A DNA stretch of 64,000 nucleotides from Bradyrhizobium sp. CCBAU 53338. Its GTDB lineage: Bacteria > Pseudomonadota > Alphaproteobacteria > Rhizobiales > Xanthobacteraceae. Under the pieces are notes generated by a model that was not told the origin of the DNA, did no database searches, and was given only the letters and a program-made list of their open reading frames with translations. Location of the stretch: positions 4,278,001 to 4,342,000 of the forward strand of contig NZ_CP030048.1 of the NCBI RefSeq assembly GCF_015291665.1. The letters run 5' to 3'. A program made the position numbers and the translations under genes. This document shows, in pieces, positions 17,671 to 25,422 of the stretch (positions are counted from its first letter, which is position 1; every line of letters starts with the position of its first letter).

Positions 17671-19046
17671 AGCAGAGTATCCTCGTCGTGTCCGAGTCGC
17701 TCGGACAACCCAACCACAAGCGCGGCATCTTCCACTTCACCCGGGAATTGACGCGCTCGCTCGCCTCTGAGGGCCACGAACTCACATTGCTGGTGGAGAC
17801 CTCGAAGCGTTACCGCAAGCTGTGCCGGCGCGAGCGCCGCACGAAGCTGTTTCCGGCGCAGTCGCGCAACATCGAGCTGCTCGCGCTCTATCGCTTTCTG
17901 GACGAAGTCAACGTGAGCGGACCGGTGACGCTCAGCGGCACGCGGCGCAAGTTCGACTGGCTGCGCCACAGGGTCGGCATGTTGTTGTCGCGCGACAATT
18001 TTCTCTGCCTCCTCGGCGCGATCGGCCTGCGTAGCCTGCACGCGCGGCTGATCGAGAACAGGACCGCCGCGCTCGAATACATTCCGCCGGATCTGAGCCA
18101 TCTCGAACTGTTTCGCGACTTTCAGCTCGAGCCCGGATTTTTCAACTATCAGGACTCCTCGGCCTTCTTCCTGCTGCCGCCGCCACGGATCGACGCGCGC
18201 GACTACGACGTCATCGTCGTGGATACACCGACACGGGTGGCGATCAAGCGCAGGCCGGACACCAAGGTCATCTGCGTGATCCACGATTTGTTGCCGCTCA
18301 CCGACCTCAAGCTCAGCGACATCGCTACGCGGCAGTTCCTGGCGCGAATCCGTACCAGCCTGCGTCAGGCCGACGAACTCGCCTTCGTTTCAAACTACAG
18401 CATGATGCGGTTCAGGGAACTGTTGCCGCAATTTGCTCACCTACCGGCGCGGGTCGTGTATCCCCGCACCCGGTTCGACGCTCCGGATGTCCTGCACCTC
18501 CCAGCCCCGTCGGGGCGTCCGGGGCGGCCGAACTTCGTCATCATCGTGTCGAACGAGCCGCGCAAGAACGTCGCCACGGTCCTTCGCGCCTTTCGCAACA
18601 TCCCGCAGGCCGATCTCGTGGTGATCGGCTACGCCGGCCAGATCAGCCGGATGAGCAATCTTCCGAAGAATGTCCGTTTCGCCGGTTATGTCGACGAGCA
18701 GGAGAAGGCCGCGCTGATCGCGGAGGCACACGGGCTGATCATGCCTAGCCTGGCCGAGGGTTTCGGCATCCCGATCATCGAGGCGCTCGCCGCCAATACG
18801 CCGGTGCTGTGCTCCGACATCACCGTGTTTCGTGAGGTCGCGGGCGAACTGGCCGATTATTTCGATCCGTTCTCACCTGAGTCGATCGTCGCCTCCGTCA
18901 CCAGGGTGCTGGCGCGACAGGAGGAAGCTCGCAGCAAGATCCGGGCGCGCCGCTCCGAGCTTGCGGAGCGCTTCGGCTACCAGACCCAGGCCCGCGACTT
19001 CATGGGGCATTATCTGCCGCCGGAACGACTGGTCGCGGCGCAGTAG
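17667..19046 (+). CDS. Glycosyltransferase family 4 protein
   Basis: A 459-residue cytosolic transferase. The N-terminal half begins VVSESLGQPNHKRGIFHFTREL, and the C-terminal donor domain has VSNEPRKNVATVLRAFRNI and the PSLAEGFGIPIIEALA motif with the paired glutamates of GT4. The frame is open upstream to 17448, but the four-base overlap with the ATPase stop marks 17667 as the start. It likely adds sugars to the exported glycan. Donor and acceptor are unknown. Confidence 0.92.
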   Translation: MKQSILVVSESLGQPNHKRGIFHFTRELTRSLASEGHELTLLVETSKRYRKLCRRERRTKLFPAQSRNIELLALYRFLDEVNVSGPVTLSGTRRKFDWLRHRVGMLLSRDNFLCLLGAIGLRSLHARLIENRTAALEYIPPDLSHLELFRDFQLEPGFFNYQDSSAFFLLPPPRIDARDYDVIVVDTPTRVAIKRRPDTKVICVIHDLLPLTDLKLSDIATRQFLARIRTSLRQADELAFVSNYSMMRFRELLPQFAHLPARVVYPRTRFDAPDVLHLPAPSGRPGRPNFVIIVSNEPRKNVATVLRAFRNIPQADLVVIGYAGQISRMSNLPKNVRFAGYVDEQEKAALIAEAHGLIMPSLAEGFGIPIIEALAANTPVLCSDITVFREVAGELADYFDPFSPESIVASVTRVLARQEEARSKIRARRSELAERFGYQTQARDFMGHYLPPERLVAAQ

Positions 19047-19051
19047 GCTCG

Positions 19052-20314
19052 GTGAGCATGACAGCCGACACCGCGGCGTGCGCGGGAGCCGTCACCGCAC
19101 CGGCCCGGCAACGCTCGGCGGCACTGTTCAAGGCCGCCGACGTGCTCGCCATGTCGATCGCGGCGTCACTACCATGGTCAACCACCGCGCCCTCGATCTT
19201 CGTTGGCCTCTGGCTGCTCGCGGTGACGCCGACCATCGACTGGCGGGACTATGCGCGCCGCCTCGTGCAGCCTGCTTACGCCCTGCCCTTCGTCATCCTG
19301 CTGCTCGCGCTTCTGGGTGTCCTGTGGTCCGATGGGGTCTGGGTCGACCGGCTGCACGCGGTCAAGCCGGTCGCCAAGCTCGTGCTGATTCCGCCGCTGC
19401 TCTATCATTTCAGCCGGTCGGAGCGCGGCTTCCATGTTTGCGCGGCCTTTCTCGTCTCCTGCGCGCTGCTGGCGGTGTACGCCTGGATCGTGCTGCTCGA
19501 TCCCGCCCTGAAGCTGACCGCAACCGCGTCATCGGGTGTTCCCGTCAAGAACTACATCGACCAGAGCCAGGAGTTCACGCTGTGCGTCTTCGCGCTCGCT
19601 CTGCCGGCGCTGTGGTTCTGGCGCGGCGGCAGCCTGATCGCCACGGCCGCATGCCTCGCGCTGATCGCTCTGTTCGTGACCAACATGGTCTTCGTCGCCT
19701 CCGCCCGCACCGCGCTGCTCTGCATTGCAGTGCTGCTGTTGCTGTTTGCGTGGCGGCACCTGAGCCGGCGCGCAGCCCTGCTGCTGTTCGCGAGTGCGGC
19801 GGCCGCGAGCGCTCTGGCCTGGACGGCGTCACCCTATCTGCGCCATCGCGTCACCGACATCGCCGTGGAATATCAGCACGGACGCGAGGACATCAGCCGC
19901 GCCTCGACTGCGCAGCGCCTGACCTATTGGCGCAAGGCAGCCACAGCCTTTGCCGAAGCACCGTTATTCGGCCACGGCACGGGATCGATCAAGCGCCAGT
20001 TCGAGCGCGCAGCTTCGGGCGAAACCAGCCTCGACGCCGAGATCGTGAGCAATCCCCATAACCAGACCCTGCATGTCGCGGTGCAATGGGGGCTATTGGG
20101 CGTCATTCTCCTCTATGCCATGTGGTTGGCACACCTTCGCCTGTTCACCGGCAACAGTCTTGCCGCCTGGATCGGCCTCGTCGTCGTCGTGCAAAACATC
20201 ACGAGTTCGCTCGTGAATTCGCATCTCACTGATTTCCACGAGGGCTGGATCTACGTGCTCGGCGTCGGTGTCGCCGGCGGCATGATTCTGAGAACCAACG
20301 CCGGCCAGCGCTGA
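19052..20314 (+). CDS. O-antigen ligase/polymerase family (WaaL/Wzy-like) protein
   Basis: A 420-residue polytopic protein with about 10-12 hydrophobic segments and one large periplasmic loop (residues about 255-335). That loop carries an AEAPLFGHGTGS block and NPHNQTLHVAVQWG, the His-Asn motif of the Wzy_C family. Start is GTG 19052 or ATG 19058. Ligases transfer an undecaprenyl-linked glycan to an acceptor, and polymerases join repeat units. Finding one beside an ABC exporter points to ligation of an exported glycan. The stop abuts the convergent binding-protein stop. Confidence 0.88.
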   Translation: MSMTADTAACAGAVTAPARQRSAALFKAADVLAMSIAASLPWSTTAPSIFVGLWLLAVTPTIDWRDYARRLVQPAYALPFVILLLALLGVLWSDGVWVDRLHAVKPVAKLVLIPPLLYHFSRSERGFHVCAAFLVSCALLAVYAWIVLLDPALKLTATASSGVPVKNYIDQSQEFTLCVFALALPALWFWRGGSLIATAACLALIALFVTNMVFVASARTALLCIAVLLLLFAWRHLSRRAALLLFASAAAASALAWTASPYLRHRVTDIAVEYQHGREDISRASTAQRLTYWRKAATAFAEAPLFGHGTGSIKRQFERAASGETSLDAEIVSNPHNQTLHVAVQWGLLGVILLYAMWLAHLRLFTGNSLAAWIGLVVVVQNITSSLVNSHLTDFHEGWIYVLGVGVAGGMILRTNAGQR

Positions 20315-21550
20315 TCATTGGCTGTGTTCGTGGCCGACCTCGCCGGTGATGACATCGCCGAACAGCTCCCAGGCCTGCCCGTTGAAACGCATCAGCTGCA
20401 TCTGCTCGATTGGGAAATAATCATCCGGCGAGGTGTTGACCATAACGCCAGGCAGCATCAGTTCGGTGTGGAAATTCTTCAGGCTGGCGGCCTGCTTCAT
20501 GACGTTGTCGCGCGTAAGATTGTCGTCGCATTGCTTCAGCACCTGCGCCATCGCCTCGGCCTGCACATAGCCATAGAGATTGTTGGCATTGGCCTTGTCG
20601 CCGTCAGGGTAATACTTGTCCATGAAGGCGCGCCACGCGATCACGGCCGGATCCTTGTCCCAGGTCGGATCGGTCGGGTCCTTCAGGTAGGCGGTCGAGA
20701 TGATATCCTTGGAGTATTCGAGCCCTGCTGGCTTGAGCACCGAGGCAATCGACGTCGCAGTGTTGGCCAGAAAGAACTTCGGCTTCCAGCCGAGTTCGCC
20801 CACTTTACGGATCGCCTGCGCCGAGCCCTTGGGCGCGGCCCATGAGAAGAAGATGTCGGCCCCGGAATCGTGCAGCGCGACGATCTGCGAGTCGATCGAG
20901 GGATCGCTGACCTCATAGGATTTGTCGGCGATGATCATGCTGGCCTTGTCGCCGAGCCCGTCCTTCAGGCCCTTGAACTGGTCCTTGCCGGCGTCATCGT
21001 TCTGCCAGAACACCGCGATCTTGCCGTTCGGAAAATGGTCGCGGATGTATTTTGCGTAGATTCGCCCCTCGCTCTGGTAGTTCGGCTGAAAACCCATGGT
21101 CCACGGAAAGTTCTTGGGGTCGCCGAACTTGGTGCCGCCCGAGGCGACGAAGAGCTGCGGCACTTTCTTGGCGTTCATGTATTTCATGATCGCGGAGTTC
21201 GAGGGCGTGCCGAGCGCCTGGAAGATCAGCAGCACCTCGTCGCTCTCGACCAGCTTGCGCGCCTGCTCGATCGCCTTCGGCGGCGAATAGGCATCGTCAT
21301 AGCTGATGAAGTTGATCTTGCGGCCGTTGATGCCGCCTTGATCATTGATCATCTTGAAGAACGCGGCCTCGGTCTTGCCGATCACGCCATAGGACGACGC
21401 AGGTCCGCTATAGGGCATGATGTTGCCGATCTTGATTTCGGTATCGCTCGCGCCGGGATCGTATTTCTTCTGCGCCAGGGCCGGTGTCATGACGAGCACG
21501 CCGGCAGCGAGCATGGCGAGGGCAGCAAGGTTTTTGCGACGACCCGGCAT
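20315..21550 (-). CDS. ABC transporter substrate-binding protein, LivK-like (branched-chain amino acid type)
   Basis: A 411-residue periplasmic protein. The signal peptide ends near TPALA before QKKYDPG. The mature part starts EIKIGNIMPYSGPASSYG, the usual opening of type I periplasmic binding proteins of the LivJ/LivK family, and contains INDQGGINGRKI. GGGAG upstream supports ATG 21550. No permease or ATPase gene lies beside it, so it is an orphan or uses a distant transporter. Many relatives in Bradyrhizobium bind aromatic acids or amides instead of amino acids. Confidence 0.92.
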   Translation of the reverse strand: MPGRRKNLAALAMLAAGVLVMTPALAQKKYDPGASDTEIKIGNIMPYSGPASSYGVIGKTEAAFFKMINDQGGINGRKINFISYDDAYSPPKAIEQARKLVESDEVLLIFQALGTPSNSAIMKYMNAKKVPQLFVASGGTKFGDPKNFPWTMGFQPNYQSEGRIYAKYIRDHFPNGKIAVFWQNDDAGKDQFKGLKDGLGDKASMIIADKSYEVSDPSIDSQIVALHDSGADIFFSWAAPKGSAQAIRKVGELGWKPKFFLANTATSIASVLKPAGLEYSKDIISTAYLKDPTDPTWDKDPAVIAWRAFMDKYYPDGDKANANNLYGYVQAEAMAQVLKQCDDNLTRDNVMKQAASLKNFHTELMLPGVMVNTSPDDYFPIEQMQLMRFNGQAWELFGDVITGEVGHEHSQ

Positions 21551-21657
21551 CGTTATCTCCCCGATTTTGTAGTCTTGTTTTGTGGGGAGTGTCGCAAGGC
21601 GGAGAGTGACTGGCAAGCGGCAGGATTTTCCGCGCAATGAAACTGCAGCTTGGGAAC

Positions 21658-22569
21658 TTATCCGACGCGCTGCAACATTCTCAGCACTCGTCCGTCGATT
21701 ACGATCAACGCGCTGCCGATGACGATCGCACCGGCGATCTCACGCGCGGAGATCGGCTCGCCCAACACCAGCCATCCAAGAAGGATAGCCGTCACGGGGA
21801 TGAGCAGCGTCACCAGCATGACATTCGTTGCGCCGGAGCGTCGTATGATCTGAAAAAAGACGATGTAGGCGAGCGCCGTCGAGAGTGCGGCAAGGCCAAG
21901 CACAGCGAGCCAGGTCGCCACGCCCGGCATCGCCAGATGCCACGGCTGCTCCACCGCGCCGGCAACGATTGCCATCATCGCCGTCGATGCCATCAGTTGA
22001 AACGTCGCCGTACCCAAGGGGGCTGAGTCCTTCAGCAATCGCCGGGCGGCAAGCGCGGCGAAGCCATAGCTCAGCGCGCCGCCGAGACAGAGCAAAATGC
22101 CGAGCCCCTGCCCCGTACGCGCCTCGATACCCCACCCGCGCAGGATGATCACCCCGGCAAGGCCCAGCGCCACGCCGGCCACCCGCCGTGCCTGCAACGC
22201 CTCTTCGCCCGCCATAGCCATCACCATCACCGTGAACAGCGGCGTGGTCGCGTTCAGGATCGAGGCCAGCCCGCTTGGAACGAACGTCTGGCCGGCGACA
22301 ATCAGCGAAAACGGAACGACGTTGTTGAGCAGTCCGATCACGAAAAACGGCTTCCAGCCCGCTACGCCTCTCGGAAAGCTGATCCCCTGCCGGCCCAGCA
22401 GCGGCAGCAGAATGACCGCACCGAGCGCGACGCGCAGGAACACCAGCGTCAGCGGCGGCAACTCGCGGAGCGCGGCGCCGTTGAAGAAGAACGAGCCGCC
22501 CCAGAAGATCGAGAGCACAGCGAGTAGCGACCAGTCTCGTGCGTCGATCCTGATATCGTTCGGGGGCAT
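21658..22569 (-). CDS. EamA/DMT family transporter
   Basis: A 303-residue protein with ten predicted helices in two EamA repeats: IFWGGSFFFNGAALRELPP in the first, and a second repeat starting with GILLCLGGALSYGFAALAARR. FVPSGLASILNATTPLFT is a strong family marker. GAGGTGA six bases upstream favours ATG 22569 over the GTG at 22578. It is a probable exporter of metabolites; the substrate is unknown. Confidence 0.92.
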   Translation of the reverse strand: MPPNDIRIDARDWSLLAVLSIFWGGSFFFNGAALRELPPLTLVFLRVALGAVILLPLLGRQGISFPRGVAGWKPFFVIGLLNNVVPFSLIVAGQTFVPSGLASILNATTPLFTVMVMAMAGEEALQARRVAGVALGLAGVIILRGWGIEARTGQGLGILLCLGGALSYGFAALAARRLLKDSAPLGTATFQLMASTAMMAIVAGAVEQPWHLAMPGVATWLAVLGLAALSTALAYIVFFQIIRRSGATNVMLVTLLIPVTAILLGWLVLGEPISAREIAGAIVIGSALIVIDGRVLRMLQRVG

Positions 22570-22839
22570 AGGTTTCACCTCAGCGGCCGAACCTGCCGCC
22601 TAGAGCAACGTGACAGATGTAACCACCCGATTCCCGACAGACGCCGCTGCGCGGATCTCCCCAAACCCACCCGGATTCAGAACGACATCAGCCGCATCTC
22701 GAGCGTCGCGATCAGCGAGGTCTGACCCGAGGGCAGCAAGCGCCCTCGACCAGCAACCTCTCCTTAACGGCGCGAATTCTCCTTTCTGCCGCAATCCTGG
22801 CGTGTTGTTCCAGAACTGGAACGGATAGAGGACGATGCG

Positions 22840-23247
22840 ATGAAATTGAGTCTCACAAGCGGCACAATGGGCGCAAGTCTGATGTTTGCATGCTCTCTGC
22901 TGATCGCCCCAATGGCTCACGGGGCACCACAGACGTGCTCAGTCGAGAAACTCCAGGGCCGCTATGTATTTACTGGCCAGGGCACAAACTATCACTACGG
23001 CGCGTTTGACTTTGACGGGGCAGGAAAGTTTTCAGGCAAACAGACCTCCCTGCGTCATGCGATCGTTCAACGCGAAACTCTGAACGGGACGTACACGATT
23101 GACAAGGACTGCACGGGAACGATCACCCTCCAGGGTCAACCCGGCGGCACAGCGCACTGGGACGTCTTTTTGACTGATGACGGGAAGAAGGGACGCATGA
23201 TCCGGACGGATTCCGGCATACAGGGCGTTCGCACGTTCGAGCAATAA
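22840..23247 (+). CDS. Small secreted protein of unknown function
   Basis: A 135-residue protein with a signal peptide ending near MAHGA. The mature part has two cysteines (C31 and the C in DKDCTGT). Its repeating pattern, GRYVFTGQG, DFDGAGKFSG, NGTYTIDKDCTGT, recalls a small beta-barrel family of secreted proteins of unknown role. It lies between genes of the opposite strand and is preceded by a 261-base gap with no other recognisable feature. It is less GC-rich than its neighbours, which could mean recent acquisition. Confidence 0.75.
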   Translation: MKLSLTSGTMGASLMFACSLLIAPMAHGAPQTCSVEKLQGRYVFTGQGTNYHYGAFDFDGAGKFSGKQTSLRHAIVQRETLNGTYTIDKDCTGTITLQGQPGGTAHWDVFLTDDGKKGRMIRTDSGIQGVRTFEQ

Positions 23248-23259
23248 TGCAGATCAAAC

Positions 23260-23289
23260 GCGCGGCTCATCCCGGAGATCGGGCCGCGC
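23260..23289. terminator. Hairpin between convergent genes
   Basis: A 7-base stem GCGCGGC (23260-23266) pairs with GCCGCGC (23283-23289) between the secreted protein and the convergent dehydrogenase. There is no T-run, so intrinsic termination is uncertain. Confidence 0.3.
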
Positions 23290-23305
23290 ATTGCTCGCGC
23301 CGCGG

Positions 23306-24187
23306 TCAGACCGCGCCCTTCGGCCGCGACACCAACTCGATCATCTTGCCTTCATCGTCGTCGGGCATCGCGGCTTTGGCCTGCGCGTAGGCCTCGACCG
23401 CAGCGCGCGAGACCAGCGGCTTGTCCGCCAGCAGGCTCTCGGCGAGCTTCACGGCGTAGGCGGCATCCTTGTGCCGGAGCGCGGCCGTGAAGGTTGCGCC
23501 ACTGAAATCGCGCGCGACCATGCGCTTGGAATGGCGCTGCACCTGCGGGCTCGCAGCAACGCCGGCCTGGATCGACTCCAGCACCAGCTTCATATCGAGC
23601 CCCGCCTGCTCGGCAATCGCGAGGCCCTCGGCGAGACCCGCGATCTGGATGGCGCCGAGGAGATTGTTGATGAGCTTGTAGACCGTGCCCGAGCCGACCG
23701 CGCCGAAATGGCGGATGGTCGAACCGATCGGTTCGAGGAACGGCCGCGCGCGCTCGAGGTCGGCGCTATCTGCGCCGGCGAGCAACGTCAGCTTTCCGGC
23801 GGCTGCCGCATCCGGCAATCCCGTCACGGGGCAATCGATGTAGATGAGCCCACGCGCATTGAGCTCGCGGCCCATCTCGCGCGCATGGTCGTAGGAAACG
23901 GTGGAGCACTCGATCGCGATGGTGCCCGCCTTCGCCGTTTTGGCGGCCCCGTTGGGCCCGAGCCAGACCGCGCGCGAGGCTTCGTCGTCGGCGACCATGG
24001 TCACGACAGCGTCAGCGTCTATCGCGGCGTCCTCGGGCGAGGTTGCCCATTTCGCGCCGCGCGCAATCAGGTCTTCCGCTTTTGATCTGCTGCGATTCCA
24101 CAGCGTCACGGTAAAGCCGGCATCGAGATAGCGGCCGGCCATGCCGTGACCCATCCGCCCCAATCCGATGAAGGCGACGCGGCTCAT
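23306..24187 (-). CDS. NAD(P)-dependent beta-hydroxyacid dehydrogenase family protein
   Basis: A 293-residue enzyme. The Rossmann motif GLGRMGHGMAGRYLDAG is at the N-terminus, the substrate loop reads IDCPVTGLPDAAAAGKLTLLAG, and the catalytic lysine lies in the YKLINNLLGAIQIAGLAEG helix. This is the 3-hydroxyisobutyrate or tartronate semialdehyde reductase-like family, which oxidises 3-hydroxyacids. It starts two bases after the prfB stop, so it shares that transcript. The exact substrate is not visible. The frame is open far upstream, but over the prfB coding region. Confidence 0.92.
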   Translation of the reverse strand: MSRVAFIGLGRMGHGMAGRYLDAGFTVTLWNRSRSKAEDLIARGAKWATSPEDAAIDADAVVTMVADDEASRAVWLGPNGAAKTAKAGTIAIECSTVSYDHAREMGRELNARGLIYIDCPVTGLPDAAAAGKLTLLAGADSADLERARPFLEPIGSTIRHFGAVGSGTVYKLINNLLGAIQIAGLAEGLAIAEQAGLDMKLVLESIQAGVAASPQVQRHSKRMVARDFSGATFTAALRHKDAAYAVKLAESLLADKPLVSRAAVEAYAQAKAAMPDDDEGKMIELVSRPKGAV

Positions 24188-24189
24188 GA

Positions 24190-25321
24190 TCAGTCCACGT
24201 CCTCGACGTCGCCGGCGGTGGTGCCGAAGGCGCGCTGCGCGAGCGTTGCGGCCATGAAGTCGTCGAGCTCGCCGTTGAGCACGCCCGAGGTGTCGGAGGT
24301 CTGCACACCGGTGCGCAGGTCCTTCACCATCTGATACGGCTGCAGCACGTAGGAGCGGATCTGGTGGCCCCAGCCGATATCGGTCTTGGCGGCCTGATCG
24401 GCGGCGGCTTTCTCCTCGCGCTTCTTCAGCTCGATCTCGTAGAGGCGCGCGCGCAGCATGTCCCAGGCCTGCGCGCGATTCTTGTGCTGGGAGCGGCCGG
24501 CCTGGCACACCACCGCGACGCCGGTCGGAATGTGCGTCAGGCGCACCGCGGATTCGGTCTTGTTGACGTGCTGGCCGCCGGCTCCGCCCGACCGCATGGT
24601 GTCGGTGCGGACGTCGGATTCCTTGATGTCGATCTTGATGCTGTCGTCGATGACAGGGAACACCTGCACGCTCGAAAACGAGGTGTGTCGCCGTGCATTG
24701 GAATCGAACGGCGAGATGCGCACCAGCCGGTGCACGCCGGCTTCCGTCTTCAGCCAGCCATAGGCATTGTGACCGGAGACCTGGATGGTCGCGGACTTGA
24801 TGCCGGCTTCTTCGCCCTCGGACTCTTCGAGGTATTCGACCTTGAAGCCGTGCGTTTCGGCCCAGCGCGTGTACATGCGCAAGAGCATCTGCGCCCAGTC
24901 CTGGCTCTCGGTGCCGCCGGCGCCGGCATGGACTTCGAGATAGGAATCAAAGCGGTCGGCTTCGCCCGACAGCAGCGCCTCGAGCTCGCGTCGAGCGACT
25001 TCCTTCTTGAGGGTCTTCAGCGCGGCTTCGGCCTCGGCGACCACGCCGTCATCGCCCTCGGCCTCGCCGAGCTCGATCATGCCGATATCGTCTTCGAGCT
25101 CCTGCTCGACCTTGCCGATGCCCGAGAGCGAATCCTCCAGCGAGGTTCGCTCCTGCATCAGCTTCTGGGCCTTCTGGGGATCGTTCCAGAGGTTGGGATC
25201 TTCTGCGAGCTTGTTCAGCTCAGCGAGGCGCGCCGTCGATTTCTCGACGTCAAAGATGCCTCCTCAGCAGCCCGACTGACTGCTTGATCTCTTCTACCAA
25301 CCGTTCGATTTCGGCGCGCAT
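24190..25321 (-). CDS. prfB: Peptide chain release factor 2 (programmed +1 frameshift)
   Basis: RF2 recognises UGA and UAA stops and releases the peptide. The gene is in two frames. A 23-codon first frame starts at ATG 25321 and stops at an in-frame TGA (25250-25252); the main frame continues one base on. The joined product is 376 residues. It carries the SPF anticodon tripeptide (203-205) and the GGQ catalytic motif (248-250), almost exactly as in E. coli. Low RF2 lets the ribosome shift at the TGA, so the protein controls its own synthesis. It lies between PBP1A and the dehydrogenase. Confidence 0.97.
25250..25264 (-). promoter_or_regulatory. RF2 programmed frameshift site
   Basis: On the minus strand the site reads AGGAGG-CAT-CTT-TGA followed by C. 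The internal Shine-Dalgarno-like AGGAGG (25259-25264) is three bases from the CTT slippery codon (25253-25255), and the TGA is at 25250-25252. This spacing is that of the classic bacterial RF2 site. The Shine-Dalgarno element here is the perfect AGGAGG, slightly different from AGGGGG in E. coli. Confidence 0.95.
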
Positions 25322-25422
25322 GTCGTTCTCGGATCTCGCGGAATCCCGCGTACAATTCAGATGGGGGATGTAGCGGCGGCGGCCGCAAAGCGCAACCGCG
25401 ATCGCCTGTCTTATCCGCTGGC

